From: Aureobasidium sp. EXF-3400 | Taxonomy: Eukaryota; Ascomycota; Dothideomycetes; Dothideales; Saccotheciaceae | Assembly: GCA_024195585.1 (NCBI GenBank) | Contig: SWBL01000019.1 | Location: 124,001-188,000, forward strand | Direction: 5' to 3' | DNA: 64,000 nt | Shown here: positions 10,498 through 22,079 of the stretch, piece after piece | Numbering within the stretch: position 1 is the stretch's first letter | Layout: every line of letters starts with the position of its first letter | Notes under the pieces: model-generated | The model's input: the letters and a program-made list of their open reading frames with translations, nothing else | What the model was told of the DNA's origin: nothing | Databases searched by the model: none | Translations under genes and position numbers: made by a program

Positions 10498-10800
10498 GTC
10501 GATGTGTGTCTATGGTTCTGCTGTCTGTTCGTGCCTTGAGCTTTGTCGAAAGCTTGGAATGCGAGTGTTTACTTGTAGGGGTTTCATGCTCCCTCTGACG
10601 TTGTTACGCGCAGCCTTGTGTGGGGTATCTTGTTTCAGCTGCATCAGCGAGCACGAGTATTTTTAGCATCGACTTTTGATTATCCTTGCTGTCTTTGTGA
10701 TTGCCAATTATTCCAAAATAGCTATCCTCTTTGATACATGCATCATCATCAACTCCCTCCCTTTCTTTGTTGCCCAACCTAACGCCTTTCTCATCACTGT
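10498..10800. other. Tandem intergenic region
   Basis: Promoter side of the SH3BGR-like gene and 3' end of the bZIP gene, both on the minus strand. No other feature is supported. Confidence 0.4.
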
Positions 10801-12224
10801 TCAATACGCCTCGATCTGTTGAGGCAACGAAACCTGGCCAAGAGACATGTTCTCCTTTGCGATGAAGAGATTGCTGAGTGCATCACGCACCTCGAACTCT
10901 TCCAAAACGGCTCCAAATCTGCAATTTGTTACTATCACATTCGTCGCTTTACCATCTTTCATCACTTACCCGTAGCATCTGACCTTTCCAGCTAGGTCAG
11001 CCTTGACAAGCTCAAAGTCATGAGCCGTCATCTGCGAAACCCTGCTGTCCTGCAAGAGCAGCATCCATGCCATGACGGGCGTGAGTTCACCCTCGAGGGG
11101 CAACTGGGCGCTGAGGTCCAACAGCTTCATGAGGTCTGGAGCCTTGAGATCTGGCATTCTGTGACCGTATGGGTCTCCAGGCTTGTTCATGATGTGTGAC
11201 GCTGGAGGGCACGTCGCCATCAGCGCATGGCCGCACATGTGATCGTACTCTGTATCGTCGGGCCTCTCCATAGGGTGGTGGAATGGCTGTCCCTCAGGGT
11301 TGTGTGAGCGGACCACGAGGTATTGCATGTGATCCATACAGGGCCGTTCGAGCCTACGCAAAGGACGACGTCAGCCCAATCGCGAGACGATACAATAGCG
11401 GCAGTGAGCTAACGATGTGAACTATTGGTTCGGCGGGGGTGAGGGATAGGCTGCCCTATGGTAGGGCTGCCCTTGGGAGTCGTACGTCAAAACAAAATCA
11501 ATGCCGATCTGGTCGTAATCCAGATGTTGGGTGGGCAATTGACTTGCGCTAGCCATTGGCTGAGAGTCCTGGGAGCGAAGAGGAGGAGGACTGAAGCCAG
11601 CAGTACTCGAGTCTTGGCGGTAGCTACCGGAAATGCTGCCGCTGGAGCTGCCGTTGTAAGATGCAGGCATGCCGCGCATCGCTGGGAGCGATTGTAGACT
11701 GTCGAGTGGAATGCCATGGGCCAAAAGGAGTTCCTTGAGACGCTTGTTCTCGTTGACGACAGCGTCGCGATCGGAGACGCTCGATCCATAAAGTTCCTTG
11801 AGACGAAGCACTTCGTGTTCGAGAGCCTTGATGTACATCTCCTTGCGTTCTCGATGTGTTCTGAAAATGGTTAGGCGAAAATGATCGGACTGACAGCATC
11901 ATCGACCCGCATACCTCTGAGCTTGTCTGTTTAGTTCCTGTCTACGGGTCAAAGCAGGTTTGCTGTCGGGCTTGGGCCCGCGTCGTTTTGGGGCTGCTCC
12001 ATCTGTATCTGCGTAAGAGACAAAAGGTTTGCTGCAAAATTTGTCAAGGTTCGCCTACCTTTTGTTTGCTTCTTGTCGAGACCGAGATTTTTCAAGAAGC
12101 CAAAGTTCGACAGCGGACTTCTATCAGAAGAGTGCTGGCTCTCTGGGGATGTATACATCAGCGCTGGATTGTTATCGGGGAGTGGCTCGTCCGGCGATAC
12201 GGATTGCATCGAGACCTGAGCCAT
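10801..12224 (-). CDS. bZIP transcription factor, five exons
   Basis: I read exons 12224-12059, 12008-11915, 11860-11486, 11353-10970 and 10918-10801 (378 aa), with every phase consistent. The basic region (KRRGPKPDSKPALTRRQELN, then RQAQRTHRERKE) is assembled across the second and third exons, and a leucine zipper follows (ALEHEVLRLKELY, later KRLKELL). This is the fungal AP-1-like N-x7-R type. A Ser/Gln-rich linker leads to a conserved C-terminal domain that begins IDFVLT joined to LERPCMDHMQ across a 132-nt intron; without that splice the frame stops at 11422. The ATG at 12224 sits in an excellent context (CACCATGG). An upstream ATG at 12385 does not splice in frame. Target genes cannot be inferred. 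Confidence 0.88.
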
Positions 12225-13279
12225 GGTGCACGAAGAGTGTTTGCGACAGAACGCAAGGAGGGGCAGAAAGAGAACAAAACTGGGGTTGGTGGGAGGGGAG
12301 GGTCGATGATATACATAAAACGTGCGAACGTACCCAGATCGTGAGCACTACTCGGTGCCTGGGGACCAACGTTAGGAGCCGACATGTCTAGGTTAGCGCA
12401 GGACTGTCGGTTCAGAAGATTTGACTATCGAAGAGGCGCTGGCGGATCGCGACGGTCTGGAACGCTGGGGAGAAATCAGTCGTTATGAGCAGGTCAATGA
12501 CGATCTGGAAACTAGCACGGAGAGATCCGCAAGGGCCAGCTACAACATTTGTCATGCGAGACGAGGAAGCTTTTCCATGGACGCCAGAGGACGTATCAAG
12601 CGTGGCAGGTGGGACTCGGGATGGATGACAGTGCAACTTACAGCAACTTTAGAACATTTGGACAAGATGATATGGAAAAGGTGCTGTTTGGGGATCAATG
12701 AGTATAAGTGCAAACTCCTCTTCTTGCGCGACGCGAACGCGATCACACCAAATCTCGACTCGGCCGGATCCGTAGCAGGGCAGGTGATAGATGGGACAAC
12801 GGAAGATGGCAACCGTTTTGTCCGGCGTAGGGAGAGACAAGACAAGTCTCAGAACGACAGTACGCCTCAGACGTTGCGGTTGCTGTAGGAGCTGCTGCTC
12901 AACCCACACGTCCGTACGTTGTGTTGTGTGTCAGAGTCTTGATGGGACTGCTCCCAAGAGGAATCAGTGGTAGAAGAGGAAAAAAGCAGTGGTCATGGCA
13001 GAAGCGAGAGATGAGAGGATGGCCATGTTGCGCCAGAGTGGAGTCGAGGTCGGCGACCAGTGATCCTCCAAGCCAAAAGCGATCTAGTGTTTGCCCTTTT
13101 TCATGCCTCCATGTCGCGCCCGCCGCCTGTACGAGCCGTCCCGTCGGATCTCTCTATTCTCCTCTTCACATCTTGACCGAGCTCCCGTGGTGACGCTCCA
13201 ACAACGTAACCACTTCTGCTGCACTGCGGACGCAGCCAGCCAGCACTTGTGTTTCGAAGCGTCGAAGCCCCTTGGCAAG
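12225..13279. other. Divergent intergenic region, about 1.05 kb
   Basis: Shared upstream region of the bZIP gene (minus) and the acyltransferase gene (plus). The short ORFs here have unnatural composition and no recognisable motifs. A short upstream ORF (ATG at 12385, minus) precedes the bZIP start and might regulate its translation. Otherwise nothing specific. Confidence 0.45.
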
Positions 13280-14286
13280 ATGGCGTCCCTGAACAGGCAA
13301 ATCGTTGCTTGCTTGTTCTTGGTTTTGCGCTTTGTTTTTCTGACCTTTGGACCCTGGTTAGCACACGTCGTCATCGCCGACCTTCTGTTGTCCTGCCTGC
13401 TCCCATTCGCCTTTATCTTTCCCACCTATACCTACCATTTGGCCTCTACTATTGCCGAATCGGTATGGCGGGGGGTGCAGCGCATCTGCGAAGACTCGAA
13501 TGGAGCGGATATAATCTTAGCTGGAGATGACTTGCCTGTTGGTGAAACTGCAATCGTCGTCGCAAACCACATAGAGTGGACCGATTTCTACCTTATTCAA
13601 GCCTTGGCCATTCGCACCGGCATGTTGGGTCGCTGCCGATGGTTTGCAAAAGACGCACTCAAATGGGTGCCTGTACTAGGTTGGGGTCTGTTGGTAATGG
13701 GAATGCCACTGGTCAGTCGCAAGTGGGTCGAGGATAAAGAAGAGATGAAGCGGCTGTTCAGCGGTATCCTTAAAGGACGCTGGCCTATCTGTACGTGTTG
13801 TTCTTGCAAAGGTAATTACTGCATCGACATGACTGACTTCTCAAAGGGCTTGTGTCTTTCAGCGAAGGAACACGATACAGGCCGAAGAAGCATGCAGAAG
13901 CAACTCGTTGGTGTGAAGCCAATGGAAAGCCAGCACCACAACACACTTTGCATCCTCGCACAAAAGGCTTTGTCGCTACTGTTCAGCAATTGCGCAAGAC
14001 GCCTCATGTGAAGGCTGTATACGATGTTACAATCGCCTATGCCGAAGATGACAAGTTCATGTCCCCACCATCCTTCTTCAAAACTGTCTTCCAGCCCAAT
14101 CTGGCACAGAGTTATCGGATGTATGCTTACGTTCGACGCTTTGAGTTGACTTCTCTGCCCACAACGGACGGCGAGATTGCGCAGTGGCTCGAAGATAAAT
14201 GGGTGGAAAAAGGTGAGAGACTGGCAAAGCTGAAGAAGTCGCTAGACTATGGAGAACCATGGAAGGGTACATTGAACAAAATCTGA
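13280..14286 (+). CDS. PlsC-type lysophospholipid acyltransferase
   Basis: Membrane glycerolipid acyltransferase of the AGPAT/PlsC superfamily, transferring acyl chains to lysophospholipids; closest in style to the yeast Cst26/YDR018C group. Exons 13280-13790 and 13847-14286 give 316 aa. The intron (GTACGT...GACTGAC...TCAAAG) is phase 1 and restores WLVSFSEGTRYRP. The catalytic H-x4-D motif is NHIEWTDF with H97 and D102, and the acceptor-binding motif is E177-G-T-R180. Two hydrophobic segments lie near the N-terminus (about residues 10-30 and 35-55). The ATG at 13280 was chosen over in-frame upstream codons because MASLNRQI leads straight into the membrane span. Exact substrate not determinable. 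Confidence 0.9.
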
Positions 14287-14855
14287 TTTGATGCCACGTC
14301 GACATACATCATCTGGCCCTGGTTGTCTTTTGTTCTTCACTGCGGCCAAAGCGCTCCTGGTTCAAAGAGGCACAATGTAGCTTGCCGCCTCTCAAGCTAA
14401 TGTAATTAATTACCCTACGATGAAGTATATGTTCACATAATCACAGATTTTACCTTCACCAATCACATACTGCGGTGAGTGGAAGAGTCCGGAAGACGAG
14501 TGAAACGACTGTGAGTTTTGCTTGTTTACTGAGGTCGACTCTCTGCAACCTGATCACTTCCTCTTCACACTCGACAACTATCCCCGTCACTATCACAGGC
14601 GGATATCTTACTTAAATTCAGCTTTTCACTTTCCTCATCCTAGTTACACTTCCTCAACACATCATCATCTTGATCTCTGTCGAACCAACCCTCGTGGTCT
14701 TGACACGCAGCTGGTGTTGTTTGAAGCAGGTCTTGATCATTCCACTTGATCTGCCAACCAATGCACGTTGTCACTCACATAATTCAGGCCAAACACCCCG
14801 AATCCCTTTTTCCAGCCCATTTCGAATGCTTCTAAGCTGAAGCACAAACAACGAC
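14287..14855. other. Tandem intergenic region
   Basis: 3' flank of the acyltransferase and pyrimidine-rich promoter/leader of the 172-aa gene. No further feature seen. Confidence 0.4.
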
Positions 14856-15423
14856 ATGGTAGCCAAAGATGATGGCCCTCCAGGCCCAATCTACAAGTAT
14901 CCTGGCATCTTGATTTCGACCTTAACAAGATACTAATGATTCCAGGTACCTCACTACTGAAGATCTCGAAAACTTTCGCATCAACCTTGTGAGAACACGC
15001 GAGATGACAGCAGTCATCGAGACTGCTCTCCAACAACTTAACACCGAGATCCACAACATCAACACCAGCGGTCCCGTATCCACTACCGTTGACCCTATCA
15101 AGAGAGCAATTCGCAAATGCAAGGAAGTTGTCGAGTCTGCTATGGAGTCTGCTCGTACTCAGGAGGAGGTCTCGGGGGCCCTGATCGAACAAGGTCGCTT
15201 TGGTGACGCACTTACTGCCATTAATGAGGGATTGATTGTCATTGGAGAACTGAAGAAGCCCCTCGTTGGGATTCGCGATCAACTCAACAATCTCAGCGCT
15301 AAGGGCCGTACCATTGTCACCGAGAGTCTTCGACAGATGGGCTTCGACAAGGAAATTGAAGCTTGGGACACCAGTGTGGCCGAGTGGACTGGACGTATGG
15401 TCCTTCCTACCTGGAAACTTTAA
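14856..15423 (+). CDS. Hypothetical all-helical protein, 172 aa
   Basis: Unrecognised. Exons 14856-14896 and 14946-15423 are joined by a 49-nt intron (GTATCC...TACTAATGATTCCAG, with a near-consensus branch site), phase 2. This gives a start MVAKDDGPPGPIYKYLTTED. The rest is predicted almost entirely helical with heptad-like hydrophobic spacing (for example NFRINLVRTREMTAVIETAL) and no Cys, signal peptide or membrane span. It ends GRMVLPTWKL. The coding quality is good (no internal stops, even amino-acid use). It may be a small coiled-coil subunit, but nothing identifies a complex. Confidence 0.7.
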
Positions 15424-16331
15424 GTCTCATGACAGCCTCGTTAGGATGTTGACATTAGGTCATCTCGAGTTAGCAAGGTAAAGCTTTATCCAGAAAAACG
15501 AATGATCCATATCTGCCGACAGTCTTCATTCTTCATTGTGTTGCTCATAAATCAAATCTATCCCTCCCTTCTCTTGGTAACGTTGGTTGAGTTAGCAGAC
15601 TGCCTGTGGGGCTGCGCGTAAATTATTTCTGGGCTTCAACCATTCTCTCTCTGATTTAATGTAATAGATTTCGCATTACCTCGAATCACTTTGAGCAAGT
15701 CGGTCGAGCACCAGTCCATGCTAGCCACTGAGAATGGTCTACTTGCAATTGCATCCATCAGTCTGACAACGAGCAAGGACCGATACAGTGCTCCAGAAAA
15801 AAACAACGACAGGTTGCTGCGAGATGCTGACAACATAAAGCTCGCATGATTGTATTGACACAAGACCGAGGCCAAGCACGCAACCTGTAAGACTTCGGAA
15901 AGGTATAGGGCTTCCCTGTCGGTTGAGCAGCATGTCGCCATCTCAGTTCTAGGATCGGATAACGATACTAGGTATGTATACAAGATGGATGACCTATAGC
16001 GTGAGCCGGGCGTTGTCAACAGAATGGTAAGCTACTGGACCCCACCACAGACGCAGGCATCTATCTAAAATAGGGCGAGATGTGATATTGCAATTACCGT
16101 CCTCCATAGACCACAACCTCGAAATTGACGGAGCCGGGTGGCTGATGGCGCGACGCGACGGCTTCAGCTGCTAACTAACAATCCTTGTACTCCAGGATCC
16201 TTGTCAGGCCGCTGCCTCGCTAAATGAACCAGGGCAAAGAATTTCCCGTCTCATTAACTCTGCTCTATTTCATCAGGTGTACTTAATAAGTAGGTATATC
16301 TCAGGCGAGACACAACCTCAAAGACAACATC
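15424..16331. other. Gene-poor region
   Basis: Roughly 900 bases with no credible exon on either strand; antisense ORFs of 64-127 codons have no recognisable content. No terminal repeats or transposase motifs were seen. Confidence 0.45.
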
Positions 16332-16649
16332 ATGCCTAACACCACTCAATCGAGGAAGCTGAATGACCAGAAACCCGGGTCAACAAAGAACGATGAAAAG
16401 AAAGGCATGAGTGGTCTCTTGAGATCTCTACTTCTCAAAGAACCCTCGGGATCAGCTTTTGCAAAAGCCCAAGCGGAACACAACCTCTCAATCAAATCTA
16501 GGTCGCCGCTACCATCAGTACCAAACCCCCAGGACAAGCGAAACGGGTCCAAAGCGAACAGAAGCTCAGCTGAATCAACATCGTTGTCCCTCATTTCTTG
16601 GCCATCATTATCTTCATCCTTCACATCTTCTAAGGCGAGCAAACCTTGA
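16332..16649 (+). CDS. Possible small basic Ser/Lys-rich protein, 105 aa
   Basis: An isolated ATG (context AACATCATGC) opens a 105-codon frame starting MPNTTQSRKLNDQKPG. It is rich in Ser, Lys and Asn, with one short helical block (MSGLLRSLLLKEPSGSAFAK). No domain is recognised, and no splice signals extend it. The composition is protein-like, but a chance ORF in a gene-poor region is about equally likely. Confidence 0.3.
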   Translation: MPNTTQSRKLNDQKPGSTKNDEKKGMSGLLRSLLLKEPSGSAFAKAQAEHNLSIKSRSPLPSVPNPQDKRNGSKANRSSAESTSLSLISWPSLSSSFTSSKASKP

Positions 16650-18543
16650 GTCCAGAGTGCTGATCTCTCGAAGAGTACTTTGACCATTGGAATAAGCTCG
16701 TGACCGATCTGAACCCCACACGTCGCTGGTCACATATCAAAGCGCAGAGCTTGATGCATCAGAGCTATGCATTGCAAAGTACTGCCAGCTCTCTGGCCTC
16801 TTTCTTCCGGAACCACGGTAACATGCCTTCCAGCAACAGTCCACACTGCGGACTGGATATGCGGATTGTTGCGGTGAGGCTATCACAAGGTCAATCATGT
16901 AGACTCATGTCTCAAAGGGCTTGTGCGAATGGCTAAAGATCCTTGATATCGATGCGACCAGGCTTCTCGGGGTAGCAAGTGCAGTTTGCCGGTGTGCTTG
17001 ATGCATTCTGCTTGCCAGAGCACAGGATTCTTGCTTAGATAGCGTTCAGCGGAGCTTCTTAGTCTCTCGTATGACCAAAGAACGGAACGCCATGACCAAA
17101 AGGTTAGAGATGGAATCTGGCGAACACATCTCGTGTGCTTTCACGAGCCTGATCTCGTGCCGTTCAGAGACTATGCGAAATCACCAGAGTCGCGTTCAAG
17201 ACCCATTAGACAGACACTTGGGTGCTCGAGGAAGACATTCCGGAACATGGTTTTGTATTTTCGGAGAAGCACACGAGATTACAGCGAGAGATAGTATATT
17301 GGTCTTGCATTCAACACAATCTCTCTCAGAATAAAAAAATCATCGTGGTCAGAGTACTGTATCTAGCTATGTAAGGAGTAGGAATGCAACCCATCGAGGT
17401 TCAAATCAGGAAATCCATGAATGGCGAGCTGTTTGAAAGCATCGAAATCACTTTTCGGCAGAGATAAAGTCGGGCTAGCGAGAACAACGAGACCAGCTGC
17501 TAGCTAGCTTGAAGCAGTTAGCGTGAATCGCGAGGTCATGTGCTAGATTTAGCCATCGCTGAGTGAGCAACCCTGTCTCGTTGAAAAAATTGGCTCCAGA
17601 GATGTAGACCAATTAATCTAAGTCACTTCCTCATATAATGTCAACATCATTCAAGTGTTTTCTCACTGAAGACCTCTAATGACGGGTATCTTGACCGTAG
17701 TCATATTGAGCGTGGGGATAAGTTGAGGTACGAGCAAGCGTTATATCTCATCAGGTCGTCCAAGATCCAACTTGATGTCAAGCGTGGATAGTTAGATTCC
17801 CAGAATCTCAGCTTGTTCTAGTTTCGAGAGCATCGCGTTCCGACTGAAGTGGAGTGGACGATCTGAGGGAGGTCTCACAAGGGTGGCGAGAATGAGGGTG
17901 GTAGTCTCCAATAATATAGCTGGATTTTCTGTGTGTATGCAGTCATGTACCCTATGGTGAGTTGAGGTGAACCAAGAAAATGGTTACGCTGCTCCCATCT
18001 GAGCTCTGCGAACGATAGCAGAAGTGTCCATTTTCTAATTGATGTTTTTGATCCGACTCATCGATGAATCTGGAATCATCTAATTAGTAACGCGACAACA
18101 AGCTACTCCGTGATCGATTTGCGTTTCAACGACGAACATGCTATCATAGGGATTGCGGGTTGATCGTTCACAAGCTCATCTGTAAGATTTTATGCGGCTT
18201 GCATGCGCAGAAACTGGGACAAGGAGGGTGATAGTACGTACGTATTGATATCAACAGGCAAAAGACATTGGTGGTTCGAAATTCAATTTTGATTGTGCAT
18301 GCTCTATTTGGTCTTGCAAGCCAGAAGAAAAAGAAGTTTTGAAGAGAGTTATGAAGAAAGAGAGAGCATTCCGCTCGTTTCAACTTTCTGCATCGAAGAA
18401 GAGCCATTAACCGTAAGTTCCAATTTCCTTGCATTTTGCGCCATGCCCCGATTAAGTAGCAAAAAAAGTACAGCAATAGCCTTCCTGTATTGTGCATTGA
18501 TGCAGCCATTGATCAAGATCCACGGATACGAGTGAATCTGCGC
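16650..18543. other. Gene-poor region, about 1.9 kb
   Basis: No convincing coding exon, RNA gene or mobile-element motif. Only scattered short ORFs occur, with frequent stops in all frames. It could be a decayed sequence or a long 3' region of the GPI protein gene that ends at 18544. Confidence 0.5.
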
Positions 18544-19223
18544 TTAGAGAGCGAAGTAACCAATGGCACCAAGGAAGAGGGCACCAACCATACCAGTGGT
18601 GGTCTGGTGGACCCTGGCAGCAGCGTTTCCAGAAGCAGATGCGCTCGCAGAAGATTTAGAAGAGGTTCCAGAAGCAGCACCACCCTTGGTAGTGGAAGCA
18701 AGAGTGGATGATGCCTTCAGACTCTGACTGGAGACAGTGCCATTGGTTGAGTTGCCGCCAACAAGAGCAGTGCTCACGCCAGAGGAGAAGACGGCAGCTG
18801 CAGGAGCAGTGCTGGCAGCGGATACGGAGGTGACAGTGGTGGCGTTGATGATAGGAACAGGCATGCGAGTAGAGAGGGCCGAAGAAGTAGCGACAGGGGC
18901 GACCTCAGCGCTCGACTCGACAGCCGAAGAGATGGAGGAGGCAACAACACTGGATGCGACAGCGCTTGAGACTGACTCGACTGCAGAAGAGACAGAGGCA
19001 GCAGCACTGGGTGCTGATGAAGCAACCACGGCAGAAGAAGCAGCCTCAGTGACAGGAGCCTGATATCATGTTAGTTGGTGATGCTCTTGTTCTGTTGTGA
19101 CCATTGAGAAGGACAAAGATAGAACTGAGAACTTACCTGGATCTGGCCGTCTGAGATCTGGGTGACAATGCCGCCAGCAAAGGCAGTGCTGGCCAAAGCG
19201 CTGACGAAGAAAGCGGTACGCAT
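18544..19223 (-). CDS. PIR-motif, Ser/Ala-rich GPI-anchored cell-wall protein
   Basis: Exons 19223-19137 and 19059-18544 give 200 aa. The intron (GTAAGT...CATGATATCAG) is phase 0. The N-terminus is a signal peptide (MRTAFFVSALASTAFAG) followed by one copy of the PIR core (VTQISDGQIQ), in which the Q-x-x-D-G-Q-x-Q pattern allows alkali-labile linkage to beta-1,3-glucan in known PIR proteins. The second exon encodes a long Ser/Ala/Val/Thr stretch, probably O-mannosylated, and a hydrophobic C-terminal tail (GMVGALFLGAIGYFAL) typical of GPI addition. It thus has two possible wall anchors. No enzyme domain is visible; the role is structural by inference. Confidence 0.82.
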
Positions 19224-20965
19224 ATTGATGTGTTGTTGATGAAAGTTGAGATTAGAGTTCGGTGTAGTTAGGATTAGTGATTCGAGAGAGTCTTGGATAT
19301 GTAGCGAAAGTAATTTGCAAGAGAAATGCAAGAACGAGAGACGGAGTTCGAGGAATGAGTGATTGCTCAATAGCTAGTGAGGGCCAGGGGTTTTATGGCA
19401 ATGGAGAAACATGCAGCTGTCAGAGCCTAGACTGTAAATAGAAGGTTTACGTCCCCCTTTGGCGTGTCCAAACAAGCTCCCAAACAAGTTTGCTAGTGTC
19501 TGGCGCTATATTGCGTGGCTGGCCGCTCAAGTTGCAAGGCCAACTGGAGATGCAATTGGTGCATGGTTCCCCATTCCCCATAAGCTTTAGCATCGTTATG
19601 GCCCGCCTGAATGCAAGGAACCCTGTCGAAAGCTGCATCGCAGTTTCAAGAGTTAGAGTAACAAATCTCGGCTAAGATACATACAATCTTTGACCTCTAT
19701 TTTCGTTCAACTTTCTGAGAGAGCCTCGTCCGAGCACACACAGAATACGCGTCTGTAGTGATCGAACCTTGACAGTGAGCATAACCAGGCGACGTCTGGT
19801 CGTGACGCTAAAATGTGCGCGACAGGCGAACCCTCTCGCCTAGTCCAGGAACGCCTACGCGTACGTCCGTTGCTTGACCCTTGAAACCAACGCTTCGACG
19901 ATCCATGTGAAAGCTTTTTGCTGACCTTGGTGCAAGCGCAGCCTGTACCTGCCCAGCCATGAGCTGCAGCACTGTGTAAGCTGGACAATGGACACTATTG
20001 TGTGACGGCGAATTGTCCAGGCTTCTCGTATAGATGCAATCCTTACTTTGTGGCAGTGGTTACTGCGCCTTCGGGACTGGCCTCATCCTGGTCCCCATCC
20101 ACCAGCTTACTGAGATGCATTGGTGGCGCTCATGACTTGAATTTAGTCATGCCATCTCACAGCCTCCGTCAGTCGATTCAGCACGCACTCAATAAGCCGC
20201 GTATTACGAGACAGGCTTTTGCACTTGGTAGCTTGGTGATGTGTTCTGTGGCTGAATTGAACAAAGCCTCTTCGGCCCAGCGATCTTGTTGGGCTTCAAT
20301 GATCGATTCGCTCAACAGAGGATCTTCCTAGAATTTTCGAGCATTTGCTCCAAACATAACGCTGTAGTGGCTATCCTCTTTCTTCTCGTCGCAATGGCGA
20401 GTGGTGATGGTGAGAAATACTCGAGTTGGCCACAACGAACACATTCTTGTATCAGATTAGCAGACGAGGCATCATTCGCTATGTTGCTATTCTGGTCAAC
20501 TTGCCAGCAATCTCCTCTTTCTTCTTCAGTCGAGACCACGACGTGACCGATAGCTTTCTTCTACCAGATGACTCGTGACGGAAAGGATTGATGAATATGT
20601 TCTTTTTTAAGAGTCTGAAATCCGTTCAACACCATTCACTAGAAGCAAACCAATCGATGCACATATTGAAGCGGGACATGAGTCGGTCCAGAAAATTGAT
20701 TCATGCATTGATGGGTTGCTGGCAGAGCGGAAAAGTCATGGTTGAGTGTTCGGATTGGAAAGGGTAATGGCTGTTGGGAGCAGGGTTGTAGTGGCAGCAT
20801 GATAAGTAAGTGACGCTGACGCCATTTTTGGCCCCACCAAAGATTGGGCTGGCCGGTCGCGCGACAAAATCAAAGACAGCACAACACCAATTACTAGACA
20901 TATCAGAACAACCAAGACGCATCGCACCGCCTTCTCATTCTAGACGACAGCTCACACGTCGCAAC
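19224..20965. other. Gene-poor region, about 1.7 kb
   Basis: Upstream of both the GPI protein gene (minus) and the glutaredoxin gene (plus). Only unconvincing ORFs under 110 codons are present. No repeat or RNA gene was recognised. Confidence 0.45.
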
Positions 20966-21880
20966 ATGGCCGCATCAAATCCCTGCACGCTGACCGAGAT
21001 CGCCTCGGACGCCGACTTCGCCAACTACACCAACAACCTCCCAGAGTCGAGCACACTGGTCATCTACTTCCATGCTCCATGGGCCGAGCCATGCAAGCAG
21101 ATGTCCACCGTCCTGTCTACTCTCGCCTCGACCTACACTGCCACCTCGCCACCCACCATCTCCTTCCTGGCTCTCGACGCCGAAGAACTCAGCGATGTCA
21201 GTGAGCACTACGACGTCACCCAAGTTCCCTACATTGTCATTCAGAAGGCTGGCAAGGTCCTCGAGACCATCTCTGGTGGTGACGCCTCTCGCGTGCGCGC
21301 TGCAGTAGAGAAGCACGTTGGTTCTGGCAGTGGCAACGCTGGTGGTGCAGGCTTGCCTCCAGCACAGCTGGTCAACAAGCCCGAAGGAGGTAGCACAAAG
21401 AATCTGTCTGCCTATGCACCCTCAACAAACGACCAAACTACCGCTCCCGAGTATTCGGCTTCCGAAGCCAACCCCGAGACGAGCAAGGAGGAGTTGAACA
21501 ACAGACTCGGCGAGCTGGTCAAGGCCGCTCCCGTCATGCTCTTCATGAAGGGCACCCCCTCGGCCCCGCAGTGTGGTTTCTCGCGCCAAACCGTCAGCCT
21601 CCTCAGAGAAAAGGGTGTCCGTTATGGCTTCTTCAACATCTTGGCCGATGACGACGTGAGACAGGGTCTCAAGGAGTTCGCAGACTGGCCAACTTTCCCT
21701 CAAGTTTGGGTCGGTGGCGAGCTGGTTGGTGGTCTTGATATCGTAAGTGCAATCGTTGATGTTTCGTATCTTGACCATTCCTACTAACTCTTTTCACAGC
21801 TAAAGGAAGAGTTCGAGAATGACCCAGATTTCTTGGGCGACTACTCGGTCGGCGGCAAGAAGGGCGGTCCTGCTGCTTAG
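20966..21880 (+). CDS. grx4: Monothiol glutaredoxin, Grx3/Grx4 type (Trx-Grx)
   Basis: Cytosolic/nuclear multidomain monothiol glutaredoxin that binds a [2Fe-2S] cluster with glutathione and in fungi signals iron status to regulators such as HapX or Aft. Exons 20966-21742 and 21800-21880 give 285 aa, joined in phase 0 (GTAAGT...CTAACTCTTTTCACAG). The N-terminal thioredoxin-like domain has W39-A-E-P-C43, with one Cys in the usual WCxxC place. A Gly/Ser/Ala linker follows. The C-terminal glutaredoxin domain holds KGTPSAPQCGFS with the active Cys at 203, and then WPTFPQVWVGGELVGG for glutathione binding. Length and order match the family. Start MAASNPCTLTEI in a good context. Confidence 0.94.
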
Positions 21881-22079
21881 TTTGCTGGCAGCTTCCAAAA
21901 TTGCACCAGACCTTCACTCTCAAAGATTCATGTTACTTACTTTACCGAAATGTTCTTACGCTCAAACATAGACGATTACGACTTTTCGATACCACCAATG
22001 CAAATCTTCTTCCGTAGTCTCATCTTGATCGGTATACCAGCTTTCCGATATGTACATCAATATTATATGCAGTACTTTT

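Noticed and set aside
11354..11485. In-frame stop (11422) splitting the bZIP gene in two
   Set aside because: Splicing from GTACGA at 11485 to GCGTAG at 11354 removes it and restores IDFVLTLERPCMDHM.
12158..12385. Upstream exon for the bZIP (ATG at 12385)
   Set aside because: It has a good donor (GTACGT), but its phase does not match the acceptor before 12224, so it would stop. Treated as a possible upstream ORF.
12421..12888. Plus-strand 155-codon ORF upstream of the acyltransferase
   Set aside because: No domain and no downstream exon; lies in the shared promoter region.
17391..17430. GGTTCAAATC resembling a tRNA B-box
   Set aside because: No matching A-box, cloverleaf arms or acceptor stem could be formed around it.
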